Of a DNA stretch of 49,161 nt, positions 27,973 through 36,767 are shown piece by piece. The DNA comes from Lentisphaeria bacterium (GTDB lineage: Bacteria; Verrucomicrobiota; Lentisphaeria; Oligosphaerales; Oligosphaeraceae), in assembly GCA_016288215.1 (NCBI GenBank), contig JAEEYQ010000057.1:1-49161 (forward strand). Reading direction: 5' to 3'. Position 1 is the stretch's first letter, and each line of letters starts with the position of its first letter. A program made the translations under genes and the position numbers. The notes under the pieces were generated by a model that was not told where the DNA came from, searched no databases, and saw nothing but the letters and a program-made list of their open reading frames with translations.

Positions 27973-29022
27973 ATGCCATCCCAACGCTTTACAATCCATT
28001 TACTCAACCGTCTGCGCCTGCTGGTCATGGGCCTGCTGCTGTGCCTCGCCGTCTGCGGCTGCCGCGATGCGCGCAACGGCAAGAGCGGCGACGAAGCGGC
28101 TGTCGCGCCATTGCAGGAACGGACGTCGGGCTCCTTCACCCTGCGCGTCTTCCTTCGACCGCCCTCCCCTTCCCTCATCAACACAGTGACGCTTGCCGTG
28201 GAGGCGGAATATCCGGAGGACGCCGCCGTCGAGTTCCCCAATTTCGCGGAGGCCTTCAAAGGCAACGACGCCTTCGCCTTCGGCGGCTTTCAGGAAGGAC
28301 AGCCGAAGCTGACCGCCAATGGCACGCTGCTTCGCGCCGCCACCATCTCTCTCGACCCGCAAATCGCCCCCAAACACGTCATCCCCTCCATGAGTATCCG
28401 CTTCACGGCCCCCGCCCACAATGAGGCCACGGTCTTGGAGACCGATGCCATCGTAATTCCTATCTCATTGCCAGACAATGACTTCTGGAATTCTCTTGAC
28501 ATTCGGGATGGCGAAAGCATGAACCCCCTCGATGCGCTGGCGCCGCCGTCCCGCAGATGGCCGTGGGTTCTCGGAGCATGCGCTCTGCTGGCCACCACCG
28601 CCACCATCATCTGGCGGAATGTCCTGCGACACCGCCACACCGTCGCGCCCCCGCCGCCACCGCCTCCCGCCCATGAAATCGCCCTATTGGCACTGCAGCG
28701 GCTGGACGACGACGATCTCATCACCAAAGGCCGTTTTGAGGAATACCATAACCGCATTTCCGCCATTCTGCGTGAATATCTCGAAAACCGCTTCAACCTC
28801 CACGCTCCCGAACGCACCACCGAGGAGTTCCTGCAGGAGCTGCGCAACGCGCCATGCCTCCGCGAGCCGGAGCAGCAGCGGCTCCTGAAGAGCTTCCTGA
28901 CCCAATGCGACCTCGTCAAGTTCGCGAAGCACACGCCGACCATCGACGACGCGCGCGCCCTCCACGATTCCTGCGAATCCTTCATCCGTTCAACCGCCCA
29001 ACGGGAACCCTCGCAACCGTAA
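27973..29022 (+). CDS. Bat-operon lipoprotein with one membrane segment (DUF4381-like)
   Basis: A 349-residue protein. The N-terminus has a hydrophobic stretch ending L-A-V-C-G-C, a plausible lipobox, so it may be a lipoprotein. A beta-rich domain (about 50-170) is followed by a membrane segment near 196-212, a run of prolines (P-P-P-P-P-P-P) near 222, and a helical cytoplasmic domain with E-Y-H-N-R-I-S-A-I-L-R-E-Y-L near 255 and T-T-E-E-F-L near 280. The order membrane segment-helical tail matches the protein often found between DUF58 and the VWA genes in Bat loci. Having both a lipobox and an internal membrane segment is unusual. Confidence 0.65.
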   Translation: MPSQRFTIHLLNRLRLLVMGLLLCLAVCGCRDARNGKSGDEAAVAPLQERTSGSFTLRVFLRPPSPSLINTVTLAVEAEYPEDAAVEFPNFAEAFKGNDAFAFGGFQEGQPKLTANGTLLRAATISLDPQIAPKHVIPSMSIRFTAPAHNEATVLETDAIVIPISLPDNDFWNSLDIRDGESMNPLDALAPPSRRWPWVLGACALLATTATIIWRNVLRHRHTVAPPPPPPPAHEIALLALQRLDDDDLITKGRFEEYHNRISAILREYLENRFNLHAPERTTEEFLQELRNAPCLREPEQQRLLKSFLTQCDLVKFAKHTPTIDDARALHDSCESFIRSTAQREPSQP

Positions 29023-29025
29023 ACC

Positions 29026-30105
29026 ATGTTCCGCTTTGAGACACCATCCATCCTGTTTCTGCTTCTCCTGCCGCTGCTGCTCTGTTACCTGCGGCATCGG
29101 AGGCGCCTGCTCCGCGCGGCGGTGGACTTCTCGTCCGTCGCCCACGCGCGGAACGCCGGTCCCTCCCTGCGGCAATGCCTTGCCTGGCTCCCCGAATTTC
29201 TCCGCGTGGTCGCCATGTTGTGTCTCGTCGTCGCGTTGGCCAGACCGCAGTCGGGCCGCGAGCAGATTCACGACATCAGCAACGGCATCGCCATCGAGAT
29301 GGTGCTGGACCGCTCCGGCTCCATGGCGCAGGAACTGGAATACAACGGCGCCGCCACCAACCGGCTGAATGTGGCCAAAGACATCTTCTCCCGCTTCGTC
29401 TTCGGCGACGGCAAACAGCTCGGCGGCCGTCCCAACGACCTCATCGGACTCATCACTTTCGCACGCTATGCGGACACCGTCTGCCCCCTCACCCTCGGCC
29501 ACGACGCCCTCCGCTCCTTCATCGACCCCATTGACATCGTCGCCATCCGCGAAGAGGACGGCACCGCCATCGGCGACGCTCTTGCGCTGGCCGCCGCCCG
29601 CCTCCACACCGCGGAGGAGACGCTCGCCAAACAGAAGAACGGCGTCGCGGACACAAAGGGGAACGCGGACTACACCATCAAAAGCAAAATCATCATCCTG
29701 CTCACCGACGGTGAAAACAACATCGGCAGCAAAATCGCGGACGCCGCCGCGCTGGCGGAAAAATGGAACATCAAAGTCTACGCCATCGGCGTCAGCGGCA
29801 ACGAAGGCTTCCGCACCATTCAGACTTTCTTCGGCACGCAGAAAATTCACCTCGGCGGCAATGAGATGGACACCCGCGAACTGGAGGACCTGGCCAAACG
29901 CACCGGCGGCCTCTTCCGCAAGGCGGACAACGCGAAAAGCCTGCTCGCCATCTACGAAGAAATCGACCAATTGGAGCGCAGCGACGTGGAATCCATTCGT
30001 TTCGTCAACTACAGGGAGCTGTTCCTTCCCTTCGCGCTGACCGCGCTGGTGCTCATCATCGCGGAGCAGCTGCTGAGCCGCACCGTCTTCAGGAGGCTCC
30101 CATGA
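29026..30105 (+). CDS. batA: BatA-like VWA-domain membrane protein
   Basis: A 359-residue protein with membrane segments at about 6-24, 58-72 and 332-348 around a von Willebrand A domain. The metal site D-R-S-G-S is at 95-99, and L-T-D-G-E-N-N supplies the last coordinating Asp near 228. BatA is part of the aerotolerance/stress complex first described in Bacteroides fragilis. It starts four bases after the preceding gene and its stop overlaps the batB start (ATGA). Confidence 0.92.
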   Translation: MFRFETPSILFLLLLPLLLCYLRHRRRLLRAAVDFSSVAHARNAGPSLRQCLAWLPEFLRVVAMLCLVVALARPQSGREQIHDISNGIAIEMVLDRSGSMAQELEYNGAATNRLNVAKDIFSRFVFGDGKQLGGRPNDLIGLITFARYADTVCPLTLGHDALRSFIDPIDIVAIREEDGTAIGDALALAAARLHTAEETLAKQKNGVADTKGNADYTIKSKIIILLTDGENNIGSKIADAAALAEKWNIKVYAIGVSGNEGFRTIQTFFGTQKIHLGGNEMDTRELEDLAKRTGGLFRKADNAKSLLAIYEEIDQLERSDVESIRFVNYRELFLPFALTALVLIIAEQLLSRTVFRRLP

Positions 30106-31133
30106 AACCCATTTGGCAGAATCCATCCATGCTGCGACTGCTTTGGCTGCTGCTTCCCCTATACCTTATATATATATATGATATAGTACGGCGGCGGCGC
30201 CTTCTGGAGCACTTTGCGCAGCCGGCTCTTCTTGCGCCGCTGGTGGCGGGCGTCAGCCATGCGAAACGTCGCTGGAAGGAAGCTCTCTGCGTGGCGGGAC
30301 TGGCGCTGCTCATCATCGCCCTCGCACGGCCCGCATGGAAGCCTATCCCATTGGAAATCAAGAGCAAAGGCCGCGATGTGGTCTTCCTTCTGGACGTCTC
30401 CCGCAGCATGCTCGCCGACGATTTGAAGCCAAATCGTCTCGAACGCGCCAAGCTCGCCATCCGCGACTGTCTGGAGACCCTGCAAGGCGACCGCGTCGGA
30501 CTCGTCCTCTTCGCGGGCAGCTCCGTCGTCCGTTGCCCCCTCACGCTTGACTACGGTTTCTTCACCATGATGCTCAGCGACATCGACACCAACAGCGTCG
30601 CCAAAGGCGGCACCATGCTCGGAGACGCCCTCCGCAAAGTCCAGAAGGAGGTCTTCGATTCGCAGGAACGGCAGTACAAGGACATCATTCTGATCACGGA
30701 CGGCGAAGACCAGGGCAGCTTTCCCGTGGAGGCCGCCGCCGCCCTCGGCGAGCAGGGTGTCCGCCTCATCGCCGTCGGTCTTGGAGACGATCACGCGGGC
30801 ACGCCGGTCATGGTGGCGGATGACGATGGCCGCAAGAGTCTCCTCAAATACCAAGGGGAAGTGGTCCGTAGTCGTCTGGACTCCAACACGTTGCGCAAGA
30901 TGGCCGCCGCCACGCCCGGCGGCAGGTACCTTCCCGTCTCCACGGGCACCGTCGATTTGGGCAGCATCTATACCTCCCTGGTCGCCACGGCGGAGAAGCG
31001 GGAGCTGGAGTCCCGCACCATCGAACGGTACGAGGAGACCTTCCAGATTTTCCTTGCCGCCGCCCTGCTTCTGCTTTGCGTGGAATACATGATGGGCGAA
31101 CGCCGCCGTCTGCCGAAAGGAGGGACGCCATGA
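30102..31133 (+). CDS. batB: BatB-like VWA-domain membrane protein
   Basis: A 343-residue VWA protein with membrane segments near 12-28, 61-74 and 310-326. The metal site D-V-S-R-S is at 98-102 and I-T-D-G-E-D-Q near 205. An alternating TA tract (30163-30187) encodes the L-Y-L-I-Y-I-Y-D end of the first membrane helix. The start codon overlaps the batA stop codon, and the stop overlaps the batC start (ATGA). Confidence 0.92.
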   Translation: MKPIWQNPSMLRLLWLLLPLYLIYIYDIVRRRRLLEHFAQPALLAPLVAGVSHAKRRWKEALCVAGLALLIIALARPAWKPIPLEIKSKGRDVVFLLDVSRSMLADDLKPNRLERAKLAIRDCLETLQGDRVGLVLFAGSSVVRCPLTLDYGFFTMMLSDIDTNSVAKGGTMLGDALRKVQKEVFDSQERQYKDIILITDGEDQGSFPVEAAAALGEQGVRLIAVGLGDDHAGTPVMVADDDGRKSLLKYQGEVVRSRLDSNTLRKMAAATPGGRYLPVSTGTVDLGSIYTSLVATAEKRELESRTIERYEETFQIFLAAALLLLCVEYMMGERRRLPKGGTP

Positions 31134-32314
31134 AAACAGTCATTTGGCTGATGCTGTTGTGGAGCATGGCTGTTCTGGCCGGCGGTGAATCCGCCCTCTC
31201 CCTGCTCAAAAAGGGCAACCGGGCCCTGAAGGAAGGCGACTACGACCGCGCGTCGCAGGCCTACGAACAGGCGGACGCGGCGAAGCCGGATTCCCCCTAC
31301 ATCCACTATGCGAAGGCCGTCGCCGCCTATCGGCAGAACGATTTTGCCAAAGCGGAGGAGGGTTTCCGCAAGGCTCTGGACCAGCTCCGTCAGTCGGAAA
31401 AGCCGGATCCCCGTCTGGAGGCGCGCTGCCAGCTCGCCCTTGGCAACACCGCCTTCCGCAAAGCCGGCCAGCAGGAGCAGGCGCAGGACTTTCCGCAGGC
31501 CGTCAACAGCTGTTCGCAGGCCATCGACGCCTATGAAAAGGCCGCCGAAATCCAGCCGCAGCTGGCTGACGCCACGGAGAACCTGAAAAGCTCCCGCTTC
31601 CTCCAGAAGAAGCTCATCCGGCTGATGGAGGAGCAGAAGAAGCAGCAGGAACAGCAACGCCAACAGCAGCAGGAACAGCAGAAGAAGATGGACGAACTGG
31701 CGCAGCGGCAGCAGCAGGCGGCGGAGCAGAATGCGCAGCAGTCAAACGAATCACAGCAGTCCCAACCGCAGCAGCCAAACGCATCACAGCAGTCCCAACC
31801 GCAACAGTCTCAACAGGATGCGCAGTCTCAGCAAGAGGAGATCAGCAAGGAAACGCAGGAATTGGCGGACCAAATGCAGGACTCCCCCGCGAAGGAGAAG
31901 CTTCAGGAGGCCATGGAGAAGCAGAAGGAGGCCGAAGAACAACTGGAGCAGCAGGATCGCGAACAGGCTTCCCGCGCTCAGCAGGAGGCGGCGGACAAGC
32001 TGAAAGAGGCACGGGACAGCATGCAGGAGCAACAGCAGCAACAGCAACAACAACAACAAGATGGCCAGCAGGCAGAACAAAAGTCACAACATACTGATAA
32101 TCAACAAGATACAAAAGACGAACACCAAGAGGCCCCAACGCCTCAGGGAACCGAAGAGGACACACCGCCGCCACAGGAGGACAGTTCGCAGGCGTCCGCT
32201 CAGCCACTTCAGGACGATGCACGGGACATCTTGGACAAGGAGCGCGTTGACCGCAAGAAACGTCAAAGCCGTCTCCGTCTGCGGCAGCTCCGGAGCGTCG
32301 AAAAGGACTGGTAG
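31130..32314 (+). CDS. batC: BatC-like TPR protein with glutamine-rich tail
   Basis: A 394-residue exported protein: signal peptide at 1-18 (M-K-T-V-I-W-L-M-L-L...), three TPR units between about 20 and 160 (K-G-N-R-A-L-K-E-G-D-Y-D-R-A; I-H-Y-A-K-A-V-A-A-Y), then a long Q/E/S-rich low-complexity region (170-370) including a run of about ten glutamines from mixed CAG/CAA codons, and a basic end. Such a tail is common in BatC-like proteins but this one is long. The ATG at 31130 overlaps the batB stop, which decides the start. The heptamer repeat at 32315 follows its stop directly. Confidence 0.88.
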   Translation: MKTVIWLMLLWSMAVLAGGESALSLLKKGNRALKEGDYDRASQAYEQADAAKPDSPYIHYAKAVAAYRQNDFAKAEEGFRKALDQLRQSEKPDPRLEARCQLALGNTAFRKAGQQEQAQDFPQAVNSCSQAIDAYEKAAEIQPQLADATENLKSSRFLQKKLIRLMEEQKKQQEQQRQQQQEQQKKMDELAQRQQQAAEQNAQQSNESQQSQPQQPNASQQSQPQQSQQDAQSQQEEISKETQELADQMQDSPAKEKLQEAMEKQKEAEEQLEQQDREQASRAQQEAADKLKEARDSMQEQQQQQQQQQQDGQQAEQKSQHTDNQQDTKDEHQEAPTPQGTEEDTPPPQEDSSQASAQPLQDDARDILDKERVDRKKRQSRLRLRQLRSVEKDW

Positions 32315-32440
32315 AGAGCAAATTAGGAATGAGGAATGAGGGATGAGGAATGAGGAGTTAGGAATTAGAAATTAGCAGTTACAGACAACCACGTCTCGCG
32401 TCTCACGTCTCGCGTCTCGCGTCCCACGTCTCGCATCACA
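32315..32440 (+). repeat. Heptamer arrays between batC and batD (ATGAGGA and CGTCTCG families)
   Basis: ATTAGGA, ATGAGGA, ATGAGGG, ATGAGGA, ATGAGGA, GTTAGGA, ATTAGAA, ATTAGCA run in seven-base register from about 32322 to 32377. After 12 bases, CACGTCT/CGCGTCT/CACGTCT/CGCGTCT/CGCGTCC/CACGTCT/CGCATCA run to 32440. This splits an otherwise compact operon and no promoter is obvious apart from TA-rich sequence at 32445-32468. Confidence 0.9.
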
Positions 32441-32468
32441 TAGGTGATTGTAAATCAGGATATTAGAT

Positions 32469-34310
32469 ATGAACATATTTCCCAAAACAAAAGCCGTTGC
32501 AGCGTTGCTGCTGTTGCTGTCGCTGTCAACGATGGCGGCCCCGACGGTCAAGCTGGAGTTGGGGAACAACTCCTTCTATCAGAACGAGACCTTTCTGCTG
32601 CAGATTCGCGTGGAGGGCGCCAAAGAGCAACCACAGAATCCTGTGCTGCCCAACGCCTTCCGCCAGTCCTTCAACGTCCAGATGCTGCAGCCGTCCCGCA
32701 ACAACAGCACGCAGGTGAGCATCATCAACGGCAAAATGTCCAAAGTCGTTCACAATGAATGGATTCTGCGCATGAACATCACACCGTTGAAGAAAGGGAA
32801 ACAGCAGATTCCCTCCATGACCTTGAACATCGACGGCACGGCTTTTCGCACAAATCCCATTGACATTTTCGTGAAAGACGCGGAAAAACTGGAGGATTTG
32901 GGCTTCGAGCTGGAGCTTCCCAACACCCCCTGCTATGTGGGACAGCCCGTCATGCTGACGTGGAACTGGTACGTGGGACGCTCCGTTGACTCCTTCCAGT
33001 TCGACCTTCCCGTGCTGGACGCCCCCGCCTTCTCATGTCCAGACTATCAGCCGGATATCCCTGATGATCAACAGGATAACTATCTTATCTTCATGCTTTC
33101 CGACAATCGCCGCGGCGTCGCCCGCAAACAGATGGCCACCTGGAAGGGCATGCGCGTCCAGAAGGTCTCCCTCTCTCTTCCTGTCATTCCGCTGAAGGCA
33201 GGGACGCTGGCCATCCCCGAATCCGCCGTCGCCTTCGCCATCGAGGACCGCCGCCGGCAGCCACGCAACCGCTCCCCCTTCGACGACTTCTTCGGCCCCG
33301 CCAGAAGCATGAAGCAGGTCCGTCTGACCGCCCCCGCCGCCACATTGGACGTCCGCGAAGTTCCACAGGAGGGACGCCCCGCCACGTTCAGCGGCATCAT
33401 CGGCCCCTGCCGCATTGAGGCGCAGGCGGAGCCGAGGGACGTCTGCGTCGGCGACCCCATCATCCTGACCATCACGCTGACAGGACCGTCCTTCCTGGAC
33501 AATGTCCGTCTGCCGCCGTTGGCCACCCTGCCCGAATTGACTGATTTCAAGGTCAGCGACGAAGAGCCAGGCATGCTGAAGGAGAAGGGAAAGGTCTTCC
33601 AATGCACGCTGCGGGCCACGCGGGCGGACATCGCCGCCATTCCCTCCATCGCCATCCCCTATCTGAACCCCACCAGCGGCCGCTATGAATTCGCGAAAAG
33701 CGAGGCCATTCCCATCACGGTCTCCAACAGCACCCAAGTCACCCTTCGTGATGTGGAAGGCATGGGCGCGGAGCCGGCCAGTCCCCCCGCCATGGAGCTG
33801 CAGGCCGCCGGTCAAGGGCTCGCCCCCAACGCCGAAGGGGCGGCCCTTCTGCAGCCACAGCGCCGCAGCCTGCGGCAATGGACCCACACCGCGCCATGGA
33901 TTGCCATCGTCTACGTGCTGCCCACGCTCTTCGTCCTTCTGCTTGGCGTCACGCGCCTTCTCGCCCTCCGCAACGCCAACCCCGCCGCGCTGGCCGCCCG
34001 TCAAGCCGCCGCCAAAGCGGACGCCGCGCTGGCCGCCATCGCCCCCAATGACGGCAACGGCGGAGAAAAGGTCCTTGACGCCCTCCGCGCCTTCTTCGGC
34101 GCCAAACTGAACATGCCCGCCGGCGCATTGGTGTTCAAGGACATCGAGCAGAGCCTGCAAAAGGCGAACGCCGCTCCAGAACTGGCCAACGACGTCAAAC
34201 GGCTTTTCGATGTCTGCGAAGCCTCCCGCTACGGCGGCGCCGCTTTCCTTCCCGCGGACCTGCCCAGCCAGGCCCGCCGTCTCATCGACCAGCTCAACCG
34301 CATTCTGTAA
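32469..34310 (+). CDS. batD: BatD-like oxygen-tolerance protein
   Basis: A 613-residue protein with signal peptide (residues 1-23, ending M-A-A), an extended beta-sandwich ectodomain with V-K-L-E-L-G-N-N-S-F-Y-Q-N-E-T near residue 26 (the opening phrase of BatD proteins), L-T-W-N-W-Y-V-G-R near 160, and a single membrane segment at about 478-500 followed by a cytoplasmic helical tail. The BatD family works with the VWA proteins BatA/B at the inner membrane. It is separated from batC by 154 bases holding repeat arrays, so it may have its own promoter. Confidence 0.88.
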   Translation: MNIFPKTKAVAALLLLLSLSTMAAPTVKLELGNNSFYQNETFLLQIRVEGAKEQPQNPVLPNAFRQSFNVQMLQPSRNNSTQVSIINGKMSKVVHNEWILRMNITPLKKGKQQIPSMTLNIDGTAFRTNPIDIFVKDAEKLEDLGFELELPNTPCYVGQPVMLTWNWYVGRSVDSFQFDLPVLDAPAFSCPDYQPDIPDDQQDNYLIFMLSDNRRGVARKQMATWKGMRVQKVSLSLPVIPLKAGTLAIPESAVAFAIEDRRRQPRNRSPFDDFFGPARSMKQVRLTAPAATLDVREVPQEGRPATFSGIIGPCRIEAQAEPRDVCVGDPIILTITLTGPSFLDNVRLPPLATLPELTDFKVSDEEPGMLKEKGKVFQCTLRATRADIAAIPSIAIPYLNPTSGRYEFAKSEAIPITVSNSTQVTLRDVEGMGAEPASPPAMELQAAGQGLAPNAEGAALLQPQRRSLRQWTHTAPWIAIVYVLPTLFVLLLGVTRLLALRNANPAALAARQAAAKADAALAAIAPNDGNGGEKVLDALRAFFGAKLNMPAGALVFKDIEQSLQKANAAPELANDVKRLFDVCEASRYGGAAFLPADLPSQARRLIDQLNRIL

Positions 34311-34322
34311 GGAGACCCCGCC

Positions 34323-35132
34323 ATGCTGACCTATATTCTATTGTTATTGTTCTGTCTGCTCCCGTTTCGGGTCCATGCGGAAACCCTATCTCCTCAAGAG
34401 CTTGAGGCTCTGTGCAAAGAAGCGGAAATCCTTTATAATCAAGGAGTTGAGACATATTCAAAGGACCAGGCCCAAGCCATGGAGCTGTGGCGGAAGTCCG
34501 CGAACCGCTATGAGCGCGTCATTCAAGAGGGGCACCTCGAAAATGGTCTGCTGCACTACAATCTGGGCAATGTCCATGCGCGATTGGAGGAATATGGCCG
34601 CGCCCTCCTCTGCTATCGCCGCGCGGAGACCTTCCTCCCCAACGACCGCGCCATCCAGCAGAACCTCCGCCATGTCCAACGCCTCTGCGGAGTCAACGCC
34701 GATGGCAGCGCCGCCAATGGGCTGTCCCTTTTCGAGCGCATCCCTCTGACGACTCGGCTCTGGAGCTTTCTCTCCAGCTTCGCCCTGCTGTGGATTCTTG
34801 CCATCGTCTGCCTGTTCGTGAAACGCCGCCGTCTCCGTCAGGCTCTCGTCCTCCCCGCCATTGTCGCCCTGCTGGCTGGCGTCACCCTGCTCCCCACCTT
34901 CCGCCGCGAACACTCCTCCACGCCCGAAGGTCTGGTCATTGCATCGGAAGTCATTGCGCGGCAAGGACATAGCGAATCATACGAGCCAGCGTTCACCGCC
35001 CCCCTCCGCGAAGGCACCCCCTTCCATGTGCTTCAGGAACGCAACGGCTGGCTGGAAATCCGTCTCAATGCCAACGACAACCCGGTCTGCTGGATTCCCG
35101 CCACCGCCGGCGAACGGCTTTGGGCAAACTAG
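34323..35132 (+). CDS. batE: BatE-like TPR/SH3 membrane protein
   Basis: A 269-residue protein: signal peptide, TPR-like helices (L-H-Y-N-L-G-N-V-H-A-R-L near residue 78; A-L-L-C-Y-R-R-A-E-T-F-L), two membrane segments (about 142-163 and 172-190), and a C-terminal bacterial SH3-like domain (G-T-P-F-H-V-L-Q-E-R-N-G-W-L-E-I-R near 230). This is the BatE architecture and closes the operon. AAGGAG precedes the ATG 12 bases after batD. Confidence 0.85.
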   Translation: MLTYILLLLFCLLPFRVHAETLSPQELEALCKEAEILYNQGVETYSKDQAQAMELWRKSANRYERVIQEGHLENGLLHYNLGNVHARLEEYGRALLCYRRAETFLPNDRAIQQNLRHVQRLCGVNADGSAANGLSLFERIPLTTRLWSFLSSFALLWILAIVCLFVKRRRLRQALVLPAIVALLAGVTLLPTFRREHSSTPEGLVIASEVIARQGHSESYEPAFTAPLREGTPFHVLQERNGWLEIRLNANDNPVCWIPATAGERLWAN

Positions 35133-35299
35133 GCATTGGAAATTCGCAATTCGATTTTTACAGACTATTGTACAGTAAGGGTTGGATGTTAAAGACTCAA
35201 AATGGCGAAGCCGCTCGCGCAACAGCCGCAGCGGCGGCCAAACCCAGTCGGAATGATGTACAGCCACAAAATCACAAGCGTACCCCAAATGGACATCCC

Positions 35300-36727
35300 A
35301 TGACAATCCCTTCAGACACCTTTTGCAATCCATTGCCGTTGCCCGACATCCCGCGTCGCGTGCTGCGCAATCTTCCCACTGCGGATTTCCGCGAGGTCTC
35401 CGACCCCGAAGTGCTCTACGACCAAGGGGTCTGGTATATGTATCCATCTGGCGGACAAGCCTTTGTGTCACGGGATCTGGCCCATTGGGACTTTTGTCCG
35501 ATTGCCATCGACCAACCGCTTGGCTATGGCCCCTCCGCCTGCCGCTGTGGCAATCGCATCCTCCTGACAGCCAGCGCCTTCGGAGCCCAGAAGTCCCCGC
35601 AAATCTTCGCGGCGCCCCATCCCCTCGGCCCCTTCTGCAGCCTCGGCACCCCTATCGACCGCCACGGCAAGCCGTTGGAGCTTTATCTGGATCCCGCCCT
35701 CTTCTGCGACGACGACGGTCGGCTCTATCTCTATTGGGGCTGCTCCACCGGCTGCCCCGGAGAGGTGATTTACGGCGCCGAAATGGATCCCGCCAACCCC
35801 ATTCAGGCCATCAGTGACATCCATACGCTTGTCCGCTTCAACGGCGCGAACTGGTGGGAGCACTACGGCGAACATCATGAGCACAACGGCTACGGTTGGG
35901 ACGAGGGCATTTCCATGTTCAAGCACAACGGCGAATACTATCTGCAATATGCGTCGGACGGCACCGTGTTCCGCAACTACTGCTGTTCCTGCTACCGCTC
36001 GAAAGTCTCTCCGCTGGGCCCCTTTACGCCGCCAGCGCGCCCCATGCTCCACGCTCCCCATGGCATGGTCAGCGGCACGGGCCATGGCGGCCTCGTGAAC
36101 GGTCCCAACGGCTCCGTCTGGCAGTTCTACACCTGTCGCATCGCCCGCGTCCACCCCTTTGAGCGCCGCGTCGGCATGGACCGCGTGACCTTCGACGAGT
36201 CAGGGGAGCCGATGGTGGCCGTCACCTCCACGCCACAATCCGTCAGCCTGGGCGACCTCGGACTGGTTCCAATCACGGAAAACAAGTCGGCCACTGCCTC
36301 CAGCTCCCAGCCCTTCGCGGGGCCAAATCTCGCCGTCGACGCCTGCACCCACACCTGCTGGGCCCCCATGCCTGACGACCCTGCGCCGTCCCTCACCATC
36401 GACTGCCAAGAGGCCTTCGCCGTCTCCGCCCTCCGTCTCATCTGGACTGATTTCGGCCTGGACTACGACCATGACCAGCCGCCAGAGCCCGTCCGTTTTG
36501 ACATCCGTTTCTATGATGCTGATAATCATGAACTTACAGAAGCACGGCTGGACTATCGGGACAATGCCGTCGACCACAATATCGAATTTCTCACGTTTCC
36601 GCCCGTCGCCGCCCGCTATGCGACCGTGACTCAGGACCGCACCCATGCCCGTCTTCACCATGGCATCACGGACTTCACGCTTTTCGCCCCTCCCCAAACT
36701 CTTCCCAAAAATCCAAATTCCAAATAG
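35300..36727 (+). CDS. GH43-like glycosidase with C-terminal F5/8-type (CBM32-like) domain
   Basis: The 475-residue protein has the GH43 five-bladed propeller with the three usual acids: Asp35 in V-S-D-P-E-V (base), Asp131 in Y-L-D-P-A-L-F (pKa modulator) and Glu202 in W-D-E-G-I-S-M-F (acid). Residues about 325-465 form a discoidin-like domain (N-L-A-V-D-A-C-T-H-T-C-W near 345). GH43 enzymes remove arabinose, xylose or galactose residues. There is no signal peptide from this start; an open upstream extension to 35120 has no ribosome site and runs into the batE end. The next gene encodes a secreted glycosidase, so the pair may work on one glycan in two compartments. Confidence 0.8.
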   Translation: MTIPSDTFCNPLPLPDIPRRVLRNLPTADFREVSDPEVLYDQGVWYMYPSGGQAFVSRDLAHWDFCPIAIDQPLGYGPSACRCGNRILLTASAFGAQKSPQIFAAPHPLGPFCSLGTPIDRHGKPLELYLDPALFCDDDGRLYLYWGCSTGCPGEVIYGAEMDPANPIQAISDIHTLVRFNGANWWEHYGEHHEHNGYGWDEGISMFKHNGEYYLQYASDGTVFRNYCCSCYRSKVSPLGPFTPPARPMLHAPHGMVSGTGHGGLVNGPNGSVWQFYTCRIARVHPFERRVGMDRVTFDESGEPMVAVTSTPQSVSLGDLGLVPITENKSATASSSQPFAGPNLAVDACTHTCWAPMPDDPAPSLTIDCQEAFAVSALRLIWTDFGLDYDHDQPPEPVRFDIRFYDADNHELTEARLDYRDNAVDHNIEFLTFPPVAARYATVTQDRTHARLHHGITDFTLFAPPQTLPKNPNSK

Positions 36728-36767
36728 CTCAAAGCCATCATAAACCCCTCACTCGGAGACTGTTACC

